In this document: one piece after another, positions 9,254 through 20,746 of the stretch
How the letters are laid out: every line of letters starts with the position of its first letter
Numbering within the stretch: position 1 is the stretch's first letter
Source of the DNA: Limnanthes douglasii subsp. nivea
Taxonomy: Eukaryota; Streptophyta; Magnoliopsida; Brassicales; Limnanthaceae
Length of the DNA: 64,000 nucleotides
Direction: 5' to 3'
Assembly: GCA_036936605.1 (NCBI GenBank)
Contig: JAUPFV010000005.1
Span: 8,144,345 to 8,208,344, forward strand
The notes under the pieces: model-generated
What the model was told of the DNA's origin: nothing
The model's database searches: none
The model's input: the letters and a program-made list of their open reading frames with translations, nothing else
Position numbers and translations under genes: made by a program

Positions 9254-11223
9254 CTAACAATCCTCTAAGTACACAACACCCATGTTAATAGTGTGTTTAA
9301 TAAAAACTTTAGGTACTAATGCCTTCGTAAGAGGATCTGCTAACATCGAGTTTGTCCCTATGTGCTCCACACTGATTTGACCACTCTGTACTCTCTCTTT
9401 AACAGACAGGAACTTGATATCTACATGTTTGGACTTAACCGAGCTCCTGTTACTGTTTGAATACTGAACTGCCGAGTTATTGTCACAATATAATCTAAGG
9501 GGTCTTTCGATCCCCTCTACGATTCGCAGTCCCGTGACAAAATTTCGCAGCCAAAGCGCCTGATTGGATGCCTCGAAACAAGCAACAAATTCCGCAACCA
9601 TAGTGGAAGATGCAATGAGTGTTTGTTTAACACTTTTCCATGAAATTGCACCTCCCGCTAAAAGGAATATAATGCCTGAGGTTGAACGACGAGAATCCTC
9701 ACATTCAGCGAAATCCGAGTCGGAATATCCTATGACCTCCAGTTTATCCGACTTCTTATATGTTAATCTGTGATGTTTCGTTTGTTGCAAATACCAGAGA
9801 ACTCTTTTGACTGCTTTCCAGTGTTCCATCCCCGGATTACTTACATATCTCCCTAACACACCCACCACAAAAGCAATATCTGGCCGTGTACAAACTTGAG
9901 CATACATTAGACTTCCAACAGCCGAAGCATATGGAACCTTTTGCATTTCCTCAATCTCAAGTTTTTTCTTTGGGCATTGCTTAAGGCTAAACTTTTCACC
10001 TTTTGATATAGGGTTTTCCTTTCCTTTGCTGTTAGCCATCCCGTAACGTTGTAACATACTCTTAATATACGCCTTTTGTGATAAACTCAAAATTCCATGG
10101 GATCGATTCCTATGAATTTGAATTCCTAACACAAATGATGCATCACCAAGATCTTTCATATCGAATTTGTCCGAAAGAAATTTCTTGGTCGTATGTAACA
10201 ATTCCTTATCGTTCGTGGCCAATAATATGTCATCAACATACAGCACTAGAAATATGAATTTACTCCCACTGAACTTTTGATACACACAATCCTCCACTGA
10301 ATTTATCTCGAAACCAAATGAGACAATAACTGCAAGGAATTTGTGATACCACTGTCGAGACGCTTGCTTGAGACTATAAATAGATTTCTTCAGTTTACAT
10401 ACCGTCGACTTTGGGTCACCAGAGACAAAGTTTCCAGGTTGTAACATATAGATCGTTTCCTCAATGTCTCCATTAAGATAAGCGGTCTTTACATCCATTT
10501 GATGGAGCTCAAGGTCGAAGTGTGCAACTAATGCCATGATTGTCCGAAAAGAATCCTTCGAAGAAACTCGAGAGAAGGTTTCTTTAAAGTCAATCCCTTC
10601 ACGTTGAGTAAAACCCTTAGCTACAAGTCGCGCTTTATGCCTCTCCACATTACCCTTAGAATCCCGTTTGGTTTTAAAAATCCATTTACAACCAATCGAC
10701 TTCTTTCCCTCAGGTAATGGAACAAGTTCCCATACTGCGTTATCTTGCATTGCTTAAACTCTTCGTTCATTGCTTTAATCCATAAGTGAGAATCAGAACT
10801 TTTCATGGCTTCACGAACACTTAAAGGATCATTTTCTATTGAACCATAAAATTCTTCATGTTCTTGAAGATACACTATATAGTCTGAAGATATAACGCTC
10901 TTTCTTTCTCTAGTAGATCTACGCAAAGGCATAATTTCTTCATTTTGCACTTGAACTTCTTGAGGAGGTAGAGTTTGTTCTTCTTGAACAACTTCATTTT
11001 GCTCCATTGGAACAACATCCATGGGAGGAAGATTAACATCATCTTGAGTATCAATATGTTCTAACGAATCTGAAGTGATGATTGGCCTTCTAATTACCAT
11101 ATTATCATCTGACACTATAGTATCATTGTTAGAACCTTCATGAATCTCTATTGATTCTTCCTCAAAATGAATGTTCGTTACTAAATTCTTCCCCCCAAAC
11201 TCTATATCCTCAAAGAATTTCAC
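9254..11223 (-). pseudogene. Copia 1 reverse transcriptase and RNase H
   Basis: Two overlapping open stretches (10621-11223 and 9254-10750) cover the linker, RT and RNase H, with a frameshift near 10740. The RT has WIFKTKRDSKGNVERHKARL, FDLELHQMDVKTAYLNGDIE and the catalytic YVDDILLA at 10218-10240. RNase H has GYSDSDFAECEDSRRSTSG and ends with ADPLTKAL. The 498-codon stretch is the best-preserved part of the element and spans nearly the complete RT-RNase H module. Confidence 0.95.
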
Positions 11224-11265
11224 TGTACCCGTCTCAAATATATTCTCTGTGGAAGGATCATAAAA

Positions 11266-11601
11266 CTAGAAACCCCTACTGTGCTCGGGATATCCGATGA
11301 AATAACTACTAACCGTTTTGGAGTCCAATTTCTTTTCATTCGGCCTATAAGGATTCGCTTCAGCTGGACATCCCCAAACATGTAAATGTTTTAAAATAGG
11401 TTTACGCCCAGTCCAAAGTTCATACGATGTCTTAGTAGTTGCTTTCGTCAGAACTCTATTAAGTAGGTAGGTCGCACATTTTATTGCTTCTCCCCAGAGT
11501 GATATAAGTAATGTTGAATGACTAATCATACTTCTTACCATATCCTTCAATGTACGGTTTCGTCTCTCAGATACTCCATTCATGTTGGGCGAACCCGGCA
11601 T
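11266..11601 (-). pseudogene. Copia 1 integrase core, part 2
   Basis: PGSPNMNGVSERRNRTLKDM carries the third catalytic residue (Glu of SERRNRT). It is followed by LWGEAIKCATYLLNRV and ELWTGRKPILKHLHVWGCPA, normal integrase C-side text of plant Copia. It is interrupted from part 1 by a frame change and ends at a stop near 11266. Confidence 0.92.
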
Positions 11602-11628
11602 TGTATACTGAGGGACTATGCCACACTC

Positions 11629-12174
11629 TTATAGGAACTTTGCAAACGGTCCATGACGTTGTTCACCTGAACCATCATATCTCCCGTAGTATTCACCACC
11701 ACGGTCCGATCTGACGCACTTAATGTCTTTACCAAGTTGTTTTTCAACTTTGGTCTTAAAGACTTTGAACTTTTCAATGGCCTCTGATTTTTCGTGAATG
11801 AGATATAGATACCCATATCGTGAAAAGTCGTCAATGAAAGATACAAAATATCGTTGGCCGTTCCATGACGCTGTAGGGAACGGACCGCAAATGTCTGTAT
11901 GTATCAAATCCAAGACCCCTTTCGCTCTGTATGCATCTAATCGTTTCACTTTGGTCTGTTTTCCTTTTATACATTCAACGCAAACGTTGAAGTCCGAAAA
12001 ATCCAGTTCACTTAATAAACCTTCTGAAACAAGCTTCTCAATTCTATTTCTAGAAATGTGACCTAATCGCTTGTGCCAAAGTTTTGCTGATTTTTCCATT
12101 TTACAATTTAGTTTTCCAGGTACATCTACATTCATTATCTCTTTGTGATCCTTTATAGTATCCAATAAATACAA
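11629..12174 (-). pseudogene. Copia 1 GAG-pre-integrase and integrase core, part 1
   Basis: LWHKRLGHISRNRIEKLVSE is the pre-integrase/zinc region. It is followed by CVECIKGKQTKVKR, DLIHTDICGPF (first catalytic Asp), FIDDFSRYGYLYL and RSDRGGEYYGRYD (second catalytic Asp). The frame breaks near 11630, just before the third catalytic residue. This is the DNA-strand-transfer enzyme of the element. Confidence 0.92.
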
Positions 12175-12237
12175 GTTATCATTTGCTATTAACTTTCCAG
12201 AACGAACAACATTACCATGTAAATAAAGACATAAACT

Positions 12238-12756
12238 TTAATTTCCAAATAGACAAGAATAACTTAATTTGTCCAACAACGGAAAAGAAATTAGGTTCCT
12301 TTGAAAAGAAGGTACATACAATACGTCTTTTAAATACAAAAAATATCCACTGGTAAGCAACAAACGAAAATAAAAAATAGAATGAACTAAACACGAACTG
12401 CCATCAGCTGTATAGATGGATGTTTCACCATCACTCAGGCTTCGGTTTCTTATCATACCCTGCAAAGAAATACAAACATGAGTTGTTGCTGCTGTATCAA
12501 CCCACCAAGTATTTCTCGGCACTGAAACTAAATTGATCTGAGAACAGACCATAGAAGTGAAAATACCTTTGGCTTTCATCATAGCCCTCCATTTTTCACA
12601 TTCTTTCTTAAAATGCCCCGGTTTCTTACAATGGAAGCAACGCCCTTTACCAGACGTACCTTTATGCTTCGTTTGTCCAGAACCGGATGCATTTGTATCT
12701 GAACCTTCATACTTTCTCTTAATTCCCTTATCCACTTGAGCTTTCACCATTTGCAC
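12238..12756 (-). pseudogene. Copia 1 gag zinc knuckle and protease
   Basis: The zinc knuckle CFHCKKPGHFKKEC (C-x2-C-x4-H-x4-C) lies at about 12598-12639. The protease start WWVDTAATTH follows at about 12478-12507. Copia proteases normally have D-S/T-G-A here, so the catalytic triplet has lost its glycine. The open stretch ends in low-quality sequence at 12238. Confidence 0.88.
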
Positions 12757-12768
12757 TTCTGGATGTTC

Positions 12769-13413
12769 TTACTTCATCTTTTCCTCCTCTTGCGCTGCCT
12801 GAGAGATGAGCTCGTTGAGAGTCCATTTCTCGCGCTGACAGTTATAAGAAGTTTCAAAGTTCTTATACTGAGGAGGGAAAGAGTGAAAAGCAAAGCTTAC
12901 CACAACATCTTCGGGAAGGTCAATCTTAAGTGCTTTCAGTTTGGAAGCGATGTTTGAGATTTCCAAGATGTGCTCACGAACAGTCCCTTTGCCACGATAT
13001 TTCATAGAGGCTAGCTTAATAAGCAGCGTCTTAATCTCTACTTTATCGTTCTTGGCAAAAAAATTCTCTACCTCTTCGAGAAATATTTTCGCATTAGTGA
13101 TCTCAGGTGGAACTGCACCACAGAATGCTAATGGAATTGCTTGCTTCATGATCCCTAGACTTATCATGTTCGACTTTTCCCATGACTCTGACTCTTTCTT
13201 CTCCGTAGGAGAACTGTCATCAGTCATAGGTTTAGGTTCATCGACCCTTAATGCTAAGTCGTAATCATGGCACATCAAGTGCAGCAACATATCTTCTTTC
13301 CACAGCTCAAAGTTGCTCCCATTAAGTATAGGTGCCTTTTTGCCTTCCGGGTTATAGAAATACGAATTTGCTAACATAACAAACAACAAACTATAATTAG
13401 CCAAAAACATCAC
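12769..13413 (-). pseudogene. Copia 1 gag, N-terminal part
   Basis: 214 open codons with LNGSNFELWKEDMLLHLMCH near the start and YKNFETSYNCQREKWTLNEL near the end. This is the plant Copia gag of the UBN2/retrotran_gag type. Gag forms the virus-like particle. It runs into the zinc-knuckle part after a frame break near 12760. Confidence 0.9.
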
Positions 13414-14850
13414 TTAACATATAATCTCCATAGTATTTAACAAATAAACATAGCATAATAAAACATACTCTTACAACATCAATAAGATACCTTTGGGCAA
13501 GCATATTGATTTGTATATGTATGAGTTTGAGCATAATTAATGTTGATCCTACTAATTGACTTAAGTAAGAAAATCTTCCTTTGGACCGATTTTCCTAGTT
13601 CAATTATCTTAATGATCAATTCACAAATAACTATCTCGTGTCTAAGATTAACTATGTCAAACATTAACCTTCCTTTGGGCCGATTAAAATTTACATACTT
13701 GTCAATCATAGACTTGTCAAAACTCTAAAATAATTAATTCAGCAATAGGGATCACTTTGGCGATATATTGAATCATTAATTATTTACCGAAGTTCGGACA
13801 ACTTAAAACATGCTAATTATTTTGAAAAATACTATACGACTACCTATTAACTTAATTTCTAAACTATTTTGTAGTCTATGTATAAATTTAATCAACTTAA
13901 ATTTACACCTTAAATTTATTATAATATAATATATATATAATTATATTAGGATATAATTCTTAATATATATTATAATATAATACTTATTCATATATATACA
14001 ATAATATATATGTAACTATATTATATATATATAAAATATAGTTACATATATATACTATATATATATATATTATAATTCTTATTTATACCTGTCACTCAAT
14101 TTTATAAGCAGGTAGTTGCCTACCTTTAAGCAAAATGCGTCCACTAACTTTGGTTATTAACGCGCGCAATTAATGCACGTGCCACACATTAATAACAGAA
14201 TTAACGCGCAACTTCTAACTACTTCTCAGTAAATTATGACCAATTCACCGAAATTCATATATATATATATATATTATAGTATAATATTTAATATACATAA
14301 ATATATATAATAATCATATAATTTAGATTTATATATATAAAATATTATATATACAAATAAACATTCGTGCAATTGCAGTTAACATAAGCTTTTCTACAAT
14401 ATTATATCACGTCACACACGTAAACTAATTGTTGGCGTCAACAATTACCGCACGTTCTTTACTATCGGAGAAAACAAAATTATTTATATATATTAAATAG
14501 CGGTTTAATATACACGTTTCGCCGATAATTACGTGTAAATCGATTAACCTTGATAACCGACAAATTCGATTAAACTTAATAACCACAATTACTGCTTTTT
14601 CATTAAATAACAGTCATAGGATAAACAAGTAATTTCTTCTTAATATGCAAATTGGTTAGCCTTCTATGGTTATTTAATATACACATATATGATTTGCCAA
14701 TTTTTTCTATCTTATTTTTAAAGATACTTTTAATTGACTATCAAATCAATTCAAATACTCATAAATACATATCTTTTTTAACCGGCAAATAACCAAATAT
14801 CAAATATCATGAACTGAGAATCTAAAAATTTAAGAAGTTAACTTCATGGT
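13414..14850 (-). other. Copia 1 5' leader, AT-rich, no gene
   Basis: Untranslated leader between the primer-binding site and gag. It contains long TA runs (13917-14070, 14262-14345). The motif CTTCCTTTGG-x-CCGATT occurs near 13577 and 13671 and resembles a motif in the second Copia leader. No coding region is seen. Confidence 0.7.
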
Positions 14851-14863
14851 GGCTCTGATACCA
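14851..14863 (-). promoter_or_regulatory. Copia 1 primer-binding site (tRNA-iMet)
   Basis: The minus strand reads TGGTATCAGAGCC two bases inside the 5' LTR. This is the standard plant primer site complementary to the 3' end of initiator methionine tRNA, where minus-strand DNA synthesis starts. It fixes the transcription direction of the element. Confidence 0.92.
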
Positions 14864-14865
14864 CT

Positions 14866-15516
14866 TGTAAGAAATACTCTACGAATTTCTTACTTAATTT
14901 ATTGAACCATAAAATTAAATCATCCTGTAATAATGCGGAATAAATACTTACAGGATGTAGACATTCTTTGATCTTCAGATTCCTGACTTGAAGCGGATGA
15001 TCCGTGATCCTTTGCTAGGTTATCGATTCTTCTAAGAGATGGCAACCAAAACACACTTTTGTAATTGATTCGAATGAAGAATCAATTTGTTTTTCTTAAA
15101 GGATTTTTTCTCTCTGTATTTGATCTCGTGTCTTTTAAGAATGAGGAACTCATTCTTATATAGAACTGAAGTGAGAAAACGGTTCTTCTCTTTTAACTGT
15201 TTGTAACTTCCAGACGGTTACTTAATGAAGACCAGTCCTTATTAAATTGACACCCTTAGGGACCATAACCGGGTATTATTTTGTTTTACAAAATAACCCC
15301 AAAACTTTACGTTTTGCTTAAGTTTTTTATTTTCGAATCCAATCCTTCACAGTATTCGGAATTAAACCTGGTATCTATACAATTACCTCCATGATACATA
15401 TTTTATCTACTAGTCCGTTCTTTTCTTTATGATTACTTTTATTGGACTAATATTAACGATAGTTCGATACATCGATAAAACATGTGACGATCCAACTTAA
15501 TGGAGAAATTCCAACA
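14866..15516 (-). repeat. Copia 1 5' LTR
   Basis: On the minus strand it starts TGTTGGAATTTCTCC and ends CTTACA. It matches 8175-8820 with about 16 substitutions and one short indel by eye, so identity is near 97%. This dates the insertion as moderately recent. It is the promoter-bearing copy for the minus-strand transcript. Confidence 0.93.
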
Positions 15517-15889
15517 ATATCTTGGGGTACTTCACAGCAGCACCGCCAAATCAATATTTCATCTCCTCTCGATAGAGTATAAAAGCAGCAAAGAAAAAAT
15601 TCTCAGTAAAAATAGGTTTGAGACGCTTTAAATAAGAAGGGTTTGGCTAACCGGTGTCCTTGTGCTTAATGAAGCATTTAATTACTCCTTCCCAAAAGAT
15701 TCCCTATTTGATTTATTTGATTTGATTTTATTTTAAAACATTCTGAAAAAGCAACTAAAGCCTTCCTTAACCGGTGCCCCCAGCATTTTCCATAAATGGT
15801 CCAAATCACTAATACAAAATATGGAAACAAAATTAAACACAATAAATTAATATCTTATTAAATATGAATGTAATCCGATTTAATTTTGT
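15517..15889. other. Left-over flank of the chimera beyond Copia 1
   Basis: The first bases, read on the minus strand, give GTACCCCAAGATA and continue the IDH text (K-Y-P-K-I) interrupted by Copia 1. Beyond about 15560 nothing is recognised. The motif TAACCGGTG-C/T-CC occurs twice (15650 and 15769). No gene is seen. Confidence 0.5.
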
Positions 15890-15981
15890 ATCTTAAATAA
15901 ATCCTTAAAGTATAAAAAATATAATAAAATAAAAATAAAATATTTAAATAAATTTTTATAAAAGCCTTTTGTCTACTTCAT
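15890..15981. repeat. Direct repeat, right copy (~92 bp)
   Basis: TATCTTAAATAAATC through TTTTTATAAAAGCCTTTTGTCTAC is the partner of 5353-5444. Its right border falls where a Copia gag-pre-integrase sequence is cut off, so that side looks like an insertion or recombination junction. Confidence 0.6.
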
Positions 15982-16324
15982 CTACCCTTTTGATTTTTGT
16001 ATGTATTAATACACTCGAGACAAATACCCAAACATTATCGAGGGGACCCAATAAACCTTGAGCTACAAGCTTATCAATCTTTATTTTAGATATATGACCT
16101 AACCGCTTGTAGCATAGTTTCATGACAAGTTGCACATTCATGGAAATTTTATAATTATCAACAATATTTAATAAATACACGTCATGTTCCATTGTCAAGC
16201 TACCACAACTAAAAATCGTATGATTATAATAGAGAGTTAAACATTTCTTTCCCAAAAGATAAGAATAGCCATACATGTCTAAAACCGAAAAAGTTAAGTT
16301 CCTTATAAATATAGGAAAATACAT
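15956..16324 (-). pseudogene. Copia 2 GAG-pre-integrase remnant
   Basis: Open stretch with KLCYKRLGHISKIKIDKLVA and QGLLG, equivalent to LWHKRLGHISRNRIEKLVSE in Copia 1. The Copia text ends at IKRVDE. The final codons VDKRLL-stop lie in the 92-bp direct repeat, so this is a fusion across a junction. Confidence 0.85.
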
Positions 16325-17243
16325 AACATAATCTAAAAATAATACTTGTACATTGGTAAGCTTTACATTTAAATAAAAATTTCCAACACTTTGGACGAGC
16401 TTCCGTTAGTTGTGAAAATGGACCTCTCATCCTCACTTAGTCTTCGACTCTTTAGTGTCCCCTGTAAAGAGATACATACATAATTTGTTGCAGCTGAATC
16501 AACCCACTATGTATTCTTCTCCACTGAAATAAGATTAACTTCCAAAACAGACAAAGACTTGAGATTACCTTTACTTAGCAAGGAAACATGGTGTTTCTTA
16601 CCATCATTCTTAATATGTCTCGAATATTTACAGAAAACGTGTCGACCTAACGTCGATTCGTGAGGCTTATTCTTCTTAGTCGGACCAAAGTTCGGTCATT
16701 TGCCATCAATCTTTCGCTATTGACTCATCCTCTTGTTGGAAACTACCATGTTCAATTGAGAATACTCCCTTTTAAGTTTTTCATTCTCTTATGTAACATG
16801 TGTAATTAATCCCTGATTGTCCATTTTTCTTGCATGCAATTGTAAGTGGACTGGAAATATTTTGACTTTCCCGAGAGAGATTGAAAAACGAACCTCATCA
16901 CACATTCTTCAAGTAAGTTTACCTTGATTTCATTTAACCTGGTAGAAATCGTAGATATCCCCATAATATGCTCTCATATATCATATTTTTGCCATTGTAC
17001 TTCCGGGTAGAGATTTCATGTATGAGACGCTGCAACTCTACTTATCATTTTTAGCAAATGATTTCTCAACTTCCCTAAGAAACTTTGAGGCATTAGTAGC
17101 ATTTTTTTGGATAATCTCATGAAACGCAATTGGAATCCCTTGAAGCAAGAAGGCTAAGCACAACCGATTAAAACCGTTCTTATTTTCATACTCTGTTTCC
17201 TCGTGTGAACTTTTCTAAGTAAGAGCACTTGGTTTAGGTTTCA

Positions 17244-17582
17244 TTAGTGTGAGGTCATAATCATGGAATTCAAGTACAACTCAATGTCTTCTTTCCACTT
17301 ATTAAAATATGAGCCATACAACATTGCGGGTTTGCTTCTCAGCGGATTATAACATGTAACATTAACTATAACATATATAACACAAATCACATAAGTAAAC
17401 TTTATATATAACAACTTAAATGCTTGAACATGATTTATACACGTAAAACATAACATACCATAACAATGGGATACCATAGCAAAAATCATACTAGCACATG
17501 TGTATGAGTTTGAGAAAATTACATTAATCATTATTTTAATTATCCAAAGTATTGGTGAAACCCTCGAGAGGGCTAATTTCAC
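17244..17582 (-). pseudogene. Copia 2 gag N-terminal remnant
   Basis: The last part reads LYGSYFNKWKEDIELYLNS, equivalent to LNGSNFELWKEDMLLHL in Copia 1. Preceding codons are not gag and belong to the leader. Further gag codons continue toward 16700 in other frames. Confidence 0.7.
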
Positions 17583-17920
17583 CTACTTAGATTAAAATAA
17601 CCATAATTTATCTTAAGTACCAATGAAACCCTCTGGAGGGTTGATTTCACCTACTTAAATAAGAATTAATGCAATGACTAATTTAATTTTCCCAAGTACC
17701 GATGAAACCCTCTGAAAGACTGATTTTACCTACTTGAATTAAAAGATCTCAATGATCAATTTTCGGTAGAGTTTATCCACTTCATGATTAACCAAATCCA
17801 AATATTTACCTTCTGGAGGGCTGAAAATACTTTAAATTAAATTAATCCCTCAAACCTTTTCAGATCATAGGAACTTTAAAAAGATCAATTAACCTTCTGA
17901 AAGACCGATTAAATGATTTA
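17538..17920. repeat. Irregular repeats in Copia 2 leader
   Basis: The motif GATGAAACCCTCTGGAGGG-like followed by TTTCACCTACTT recurs at about 17554, 17622, 17701, and partly at 17808 and 17893. Spacing is irregular (68-107 bp). It lies in the untranslated leader. Confidence 0.7.
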
Positions 17921-18696
17921 CCTACCAAAATTTGAAACCTTACTAATGTATATCCATATAATCATTCAAGCATATAATCCATTTATTTTACAAGTCCATA
18001 CAAAATACAACATGTCCAAACACAAATCATATGAAATATGTTTTTTTTTATAATTATCACTATTTTCAAAAATCGAACATTACGGTGAACAATACTTTTT
18101 GGAAATACTGTTCATCAATTTTTTAAGTTTACTTTTTAAAATAAACTTTTACAGCCTTCTGATGTTGTTAATGGGCAAGCCACTTAGCCAAGAACAACAT
18201 TAGTTGTTGTCGTTAGGCGTCCGCCCAGCCTGCAACTTCATGTTGTTGTCATTATAACAACAATAGGTTGCGATTTCTTCATAAACTGCAGTATTAATCT
18301 GCAACGAAACTAGCTAGTTAGCGATGGTGAATGTCGTCGGACAACCTTTGATCGACCATAAAGTTGGAGCTACGCCATCGATAAGCCATTGTCCAGATAG
18401 GTCCATTTTTTCGTATAAAATTTGGGCTTGGTTGATTCTAAGTTTGGAATAAATTTTCCAGCAATCAAACAAACCCTTATTTAATGAAAAAAAATCGCAA
18501 ATCTTATCAAAATAATATATTTATTCATAAAAAATTGAAACATATAAACATGTTTTGCTTATGAAAAAATTAATTAATTCATATTTTTATAATAAATCCT
18601 AAATACATACCCTACCAGTCAATTAATAAATAATCGTAATGGTATGGATTTAGTACATAGAAAAACACTCTTTCTAATTCAATAATAAATACATAT

Positions 18697-19145
18697 TGAT
18701 AGAAGCGAATAGTAGAAACAGTGAGGGCTGCAAGAACTGAAATAAAAGAAACCAAAACAGTAGATTAAACCATAAAAAAGATTCAGAGAAAATAATCTCA
18801 AAAATTTAATTCATCAAAGTCTGATGGCGAAATAGGGTTTGAGAGCCTTTTATATAAGTGCTCGAAACCCTACATAAAATAAATAAATATTGTTATCCGC
18901 ATAATAAAATAAAACCCAACCCAATTTCAAAACGATTGGAGCTATTGAAGTATTTTAAATAAATCTAACAAAAATAGAAAAATGCTGAAAAAACACAAAA
19001 AGAGATAAATAAGACCCTAAATGCTGGAATTTTAGGCTTGAACTTCATCACTCTACTTTGCCTTGTGATACTTACTTCTTAACACACTCGATTTGAGTAG
19101 TCGCAACGCTTAATTCTGATAACGAAACCCCAAATAAGGCTCGTT
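18697..19145 (-). repeat. Gypsy A 3' LTR
   Basis: Begins TGATAGAAGCGAATAG on the plus strand. It has a TATATAAAAGG box on the minus strand near 18851-18862. The border with the internal region near 19145 is inferred from where similarity with the other LTR ends. Confidence 0.8.
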
Positions 19146-19200
19146 TCTGTTTGTCCAAAATGACCATATAGTTGTGGGCTTGTGCAACTACATCATCCTC

Positions 19201-20310
19201 TCATTCTTTGGAAGAATTTGCCCATGAATTCTCTGCTTCATCATCATCACCGATATTGGTAAACAGCACCAGGTGCTTAATGTTGAAGACGTTGTGGTTC
19301 TTCATGTGGCTGGGTAGCTTTAACCTGCATGCATTGGGATTAATATTCTCAATGATTTGAAACAGACCTACATTACTTACAGTTAGTTTGTGATACTCAT
19401 GTGCATGATAGCGATCTCTGGTCAAAACTGTACATACAAAGTCCCCTACTACAAACTCCACTAGTCGATGCTTCTTATCTGCAACAACCTTGTACTTCTG
19501 AGTTGTTTCCTCAATGCATTTTCTCGTGTTCTCATGGATCTTCCATAGATCAGCGATGATAAGATCAACCCTAGCTGGAACCTTGTCAAGAGTTGGGAAA
19601 GCCACATTCATAGGACCTTGTGGGTTATAACCATAGACTACCATGAAGGGACTATGTCCAGTACTTATCTTGTGGTTCCTGTTATAAGTGAACTCAACAT
19701 GATAAATGTGGGAATCTCATGCTTTCAAATTCTTGGAGACCTCTGTGCGCAACATGTTGCCTAACGTTCGATTAATTACCTCGGGTTGTCCGTTTGTCTG
19801 CGGGTGATACGCGCTTCTAAAACTTATCTTCGTTATTGTAAGGAGCCACAAACTCCTCCAGAAGTATAAGACATACCACGTATCGCGATCAGAAATGGTG
19901 TTCAGGGGTAAGACATGTAAGTGGTAGACCACTCAGAAGTATAAATTAGCAAGATTCATAACGTTTGTGGTTTTCTTGCAAGCAATAAAGTGGGCTATAC
20001 TAGAAAACCTATCAACCACCACAAAAATGGAATCCTTAACTCTTTGTGTTCGCGACAGTCTAGAGACAAAATGTATGCTGACACTTCACCACGGTCCGTC
20101 CGGTATTCGGAGTGGTAAGTATAGACCTGTGTTGGAGGTCGTGTCTTTCGCCATCTGGCAAACCTGACAGCCATCCACAAAATGGATACAATTTCTCCTC
20201 AAATGCGGCTAGAATAAGCTGGTTGAATATAGATTGCAGTGTTTGATCTCTACCACCATGCCCCTTGTTGTGCCTTTTTTGTATAATCAATAGTCTCAAG
20301 GTTCCCAAAG
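19201..20310 (-). pseudogene. Gypsy A integrase
   Basis: Zinc-finger text CQVCQMAKDTTSNTGLYLPL (about 20175-20115) is followed by DSIFVVVDRFSS (first catalytic Asp), SDRDTWYV (second), and AYHPQTNGQPEVINRTLGNM (third, Glu). The C-terminal part GPMNVAFPTLDKVPARVD to FNIKHLVLFTNIGDDDE closes the polyprotein. It is present almost throughout but split over frames. Confidence 0.88.
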
Positions 20311-20746
20311 GAATACATTGTATTTACCTTTGAAGAGGTAGCCGTTGCTCACTACAAAATCTTTTTTCTCAAACCTACCCCGATGTCCTCCAAAATAGTT
20401 ACAAAATATGGATCAGTAACCAGTAGATCCTTCTTCATCTCAAACTCCACAACCTCTCATTCTATGCGAATCATCATACTTCATCTGCTCAATACGTCAG
20501 CAATGCGGTTAACTGTCCCTGAAGTATTTTTGATAGAAAAGGTAAACTATTGGGTAAACGTCGTCCAACCTGCGTGCCGTGAAGAGAGTTTCTCCTCACT
20601 CTGTAGATACTTTAAGACATCATGATCGGTGTACTGTACAAAGTTTTTATAAGACAAGTATGAACTTTCTATGCTTCAAGGCTCGCACCACTGCATAAAA
20701 CTCCTTTTCATAGGTGTTGTAGTTGAGTTTAGCTCCACTTGAATTC

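Larger units (their letters stand above)
8175..15516 (-). mobile_element. Copia LTR retrotransposon 1, complete but decayed
   Basis: Two LTRs (8175-8820 and 14866-15516), a primer-binding site next to the right LTR, a polypurine tract next to the left LTR, and the Copia domain order gag-protease-integrase-RT-RNase H on the minus strand. The element is 7,342 bp long and sits in the IDH piece of the chimeric pseudogene, so it arrived after the chimera formed. A target-site duplication is not clear: the flanks are ATTTT and ATATC. Several stops and frameshifts break the polyprotein. Confidence 0.95.
15975..18690 (-). mobile_element. Copia LTR retrotransposon 2, truncated relic
   Basis: A minus-strand Copia relic keeps the leader, gag and the pre-integrase domain only. 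It is cut at about 15975 next to the 92-bp direct repeat. Integrase, RT and RNase H are missing and no LTR pair could be found. Coding text is heavily broken. It is related to Copia 1 but clearly diverged. Confidence 0.8.

Noticed and set aside
5353..15981. Helitron as the carrier of the chimera
   Set aside because: I could not find a CTRR end with an upstream hairpin at either border; the borders are direct repeats instead.
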